A stretch of 64,000 nt of DNA, from contig NZ_ATVO01000010.1 in NCBI RefSeq assembly GCF_000420765.1, forward strand, positions 1 through 64,000, in the 5' to 3' direction. This DNA is from Sandarakinorhabdus limnophila DSM 17366. Its GTDB lineage: Bacteria > Pseudomonadota > Alphaproteobacteria > Sphingomonadales > Sphingomonadaceae. A program made the translations under genes and the position numbers. Shown here piece by piece: positions 63,711 to 64,000 of this stretch. The notes under the pieces were generated by a model. It was not told the origin of the DNA and searched no databases. It saw only the letters and a list, made by a program, of their open reading frames with translations. Positions within the stretch are counted from its first letter, which is position 1. Every line of letters begins with the position of its first letter.

Positions 63711-64000
63711 CTACATGAGCGGCTGTTCGGACGCGGAACCGATTTGGCTCAACAGCCAATTCTGCACGGATGGTGGCTTCTCCAGTCGCGTCGGCGAACA
63801 CGTCTCGGCCAGCGAACAGCGCTGGCATGCAGGCTTGGCCTGTGGCGGTGGCGTCTTGCCGAATGCGATCATTTTCCGACACGCAGCCGCCATCTGCACT
63901 GTCAGACCCCGAAGCTCCGTATCAAACACCACTAAGATGCGCTTTCGGGTCACGCCATAAAACAGCGCACCCTCGAGCACAGGCACGCCAAACATCTCCT
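63711..64000 (-). CDS. cas4: CRISPR-associated Cas4, C-terminal part
   Basis: The last 96 codons are inside the window; the gene continues beyond the right edge. VPVLEGALFYGVTRKRILVVF is typical of Cas4 (RecB-like nuclease). The C-terminal iron-sulfur cysteines are in CQRCSLAETC. Cas4 trims prespacers and selects those with a correct PAM. The order cas4-cas1-cas2-array is that of type I-C, whose cas3, cas5, cas8c and cas7 genes would precede it to the right. Confidence 0.9.
   Translation of the reverse strand, partial: EMFGVPVLEGALFYGVTRKRILVVFDTELRGLTVQMAAACRKMIAFGKTPPPQAKPACQRCSLAETCSPTRLEKPPSVQNWLLSQIGSASEQPLM

Noticed and set aside
63694-63882. N-terminal extension of cas1 giving a 409-aa protein
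   Set aside because: It overlaps cas4 on the same strand in another frame, and the conserved Cas1 start is at GTG 63693.

Overview
The window is high-GC DNA of alphaproteobacterial, most likely sphingomonad, character. This is an inference from gene content: MetX/MetW, HisC/TyrA, an RNase D-LptC-LptA run, RcdA (DUF1465), a cysteine-poor DksA, PhaR, DUF2125, and a chlorophyll-pathway pair (a light-dependent protochlorophyllide reductase and BciB). The last pair suggests an aerobic anoxygenic phototroph. About 85% of the window is ordinary chromosomal backbone; both ends are accessory.

1-10.4 kb (accessory, lower GC in places): the right part of an IS3-family element with a duplicated end, a gene fragment cut by it, a minus-strand chaperone-usher pilus operon (pilin, chaperone, usher, small secreted protein), and divergently a response regulator with two related membrane histidine kinases whose ATP-binding motifs are degenerate in different ways.

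10.4-35 kb: a dicarboxylate symporter, a DUF6600 lipoprotein, RNase D and LptC/LptA (LPS export), methylthioadenosine phosphorylase with a D-threonine-aldolase-like enzyme, the photosynthesis-pigment pair por/bciB, an AttEFGH-like ABC exporter with lipocalin-type hydrolase, RcdA/Hsp20 sharing their start region, small DUF465 proteins, DksA, a polyhydroxyalkanoate locus (phaR, a PhaC-like hydrolase, phaA) and metX-metW.

35-56.7 kb: hisC-tyrA, a frameshifted CsgG-like gene, an envelope and fatty-acid block on the minus strand (DUF2125, plsC, ydcF, mltG, fabF, acpP, fabG, fabD), bacterioferritin with its ferredoxin and candidate Fur sites, a receiver domain that looks like the relic of a hybrid kinase, mutL, and the rod-shape operon mreB-mreC-mreD-mrdA-rodA.

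56.8-64 kb: tRNA-Lys(CTT) followed by an island-like stretch. It holds an operon of three unrecognised genes, further small unknown genes, a WYL-domain regulator with phased direct repeats upstream, a relic IS end related to the IS at position 1, and a type I-C CRISPR locus on the minus strand (cas4 partial, cas1, cas2, leader, 17 repeats and 16 spacers). The effector genes of that system should lie beyond the right edge.
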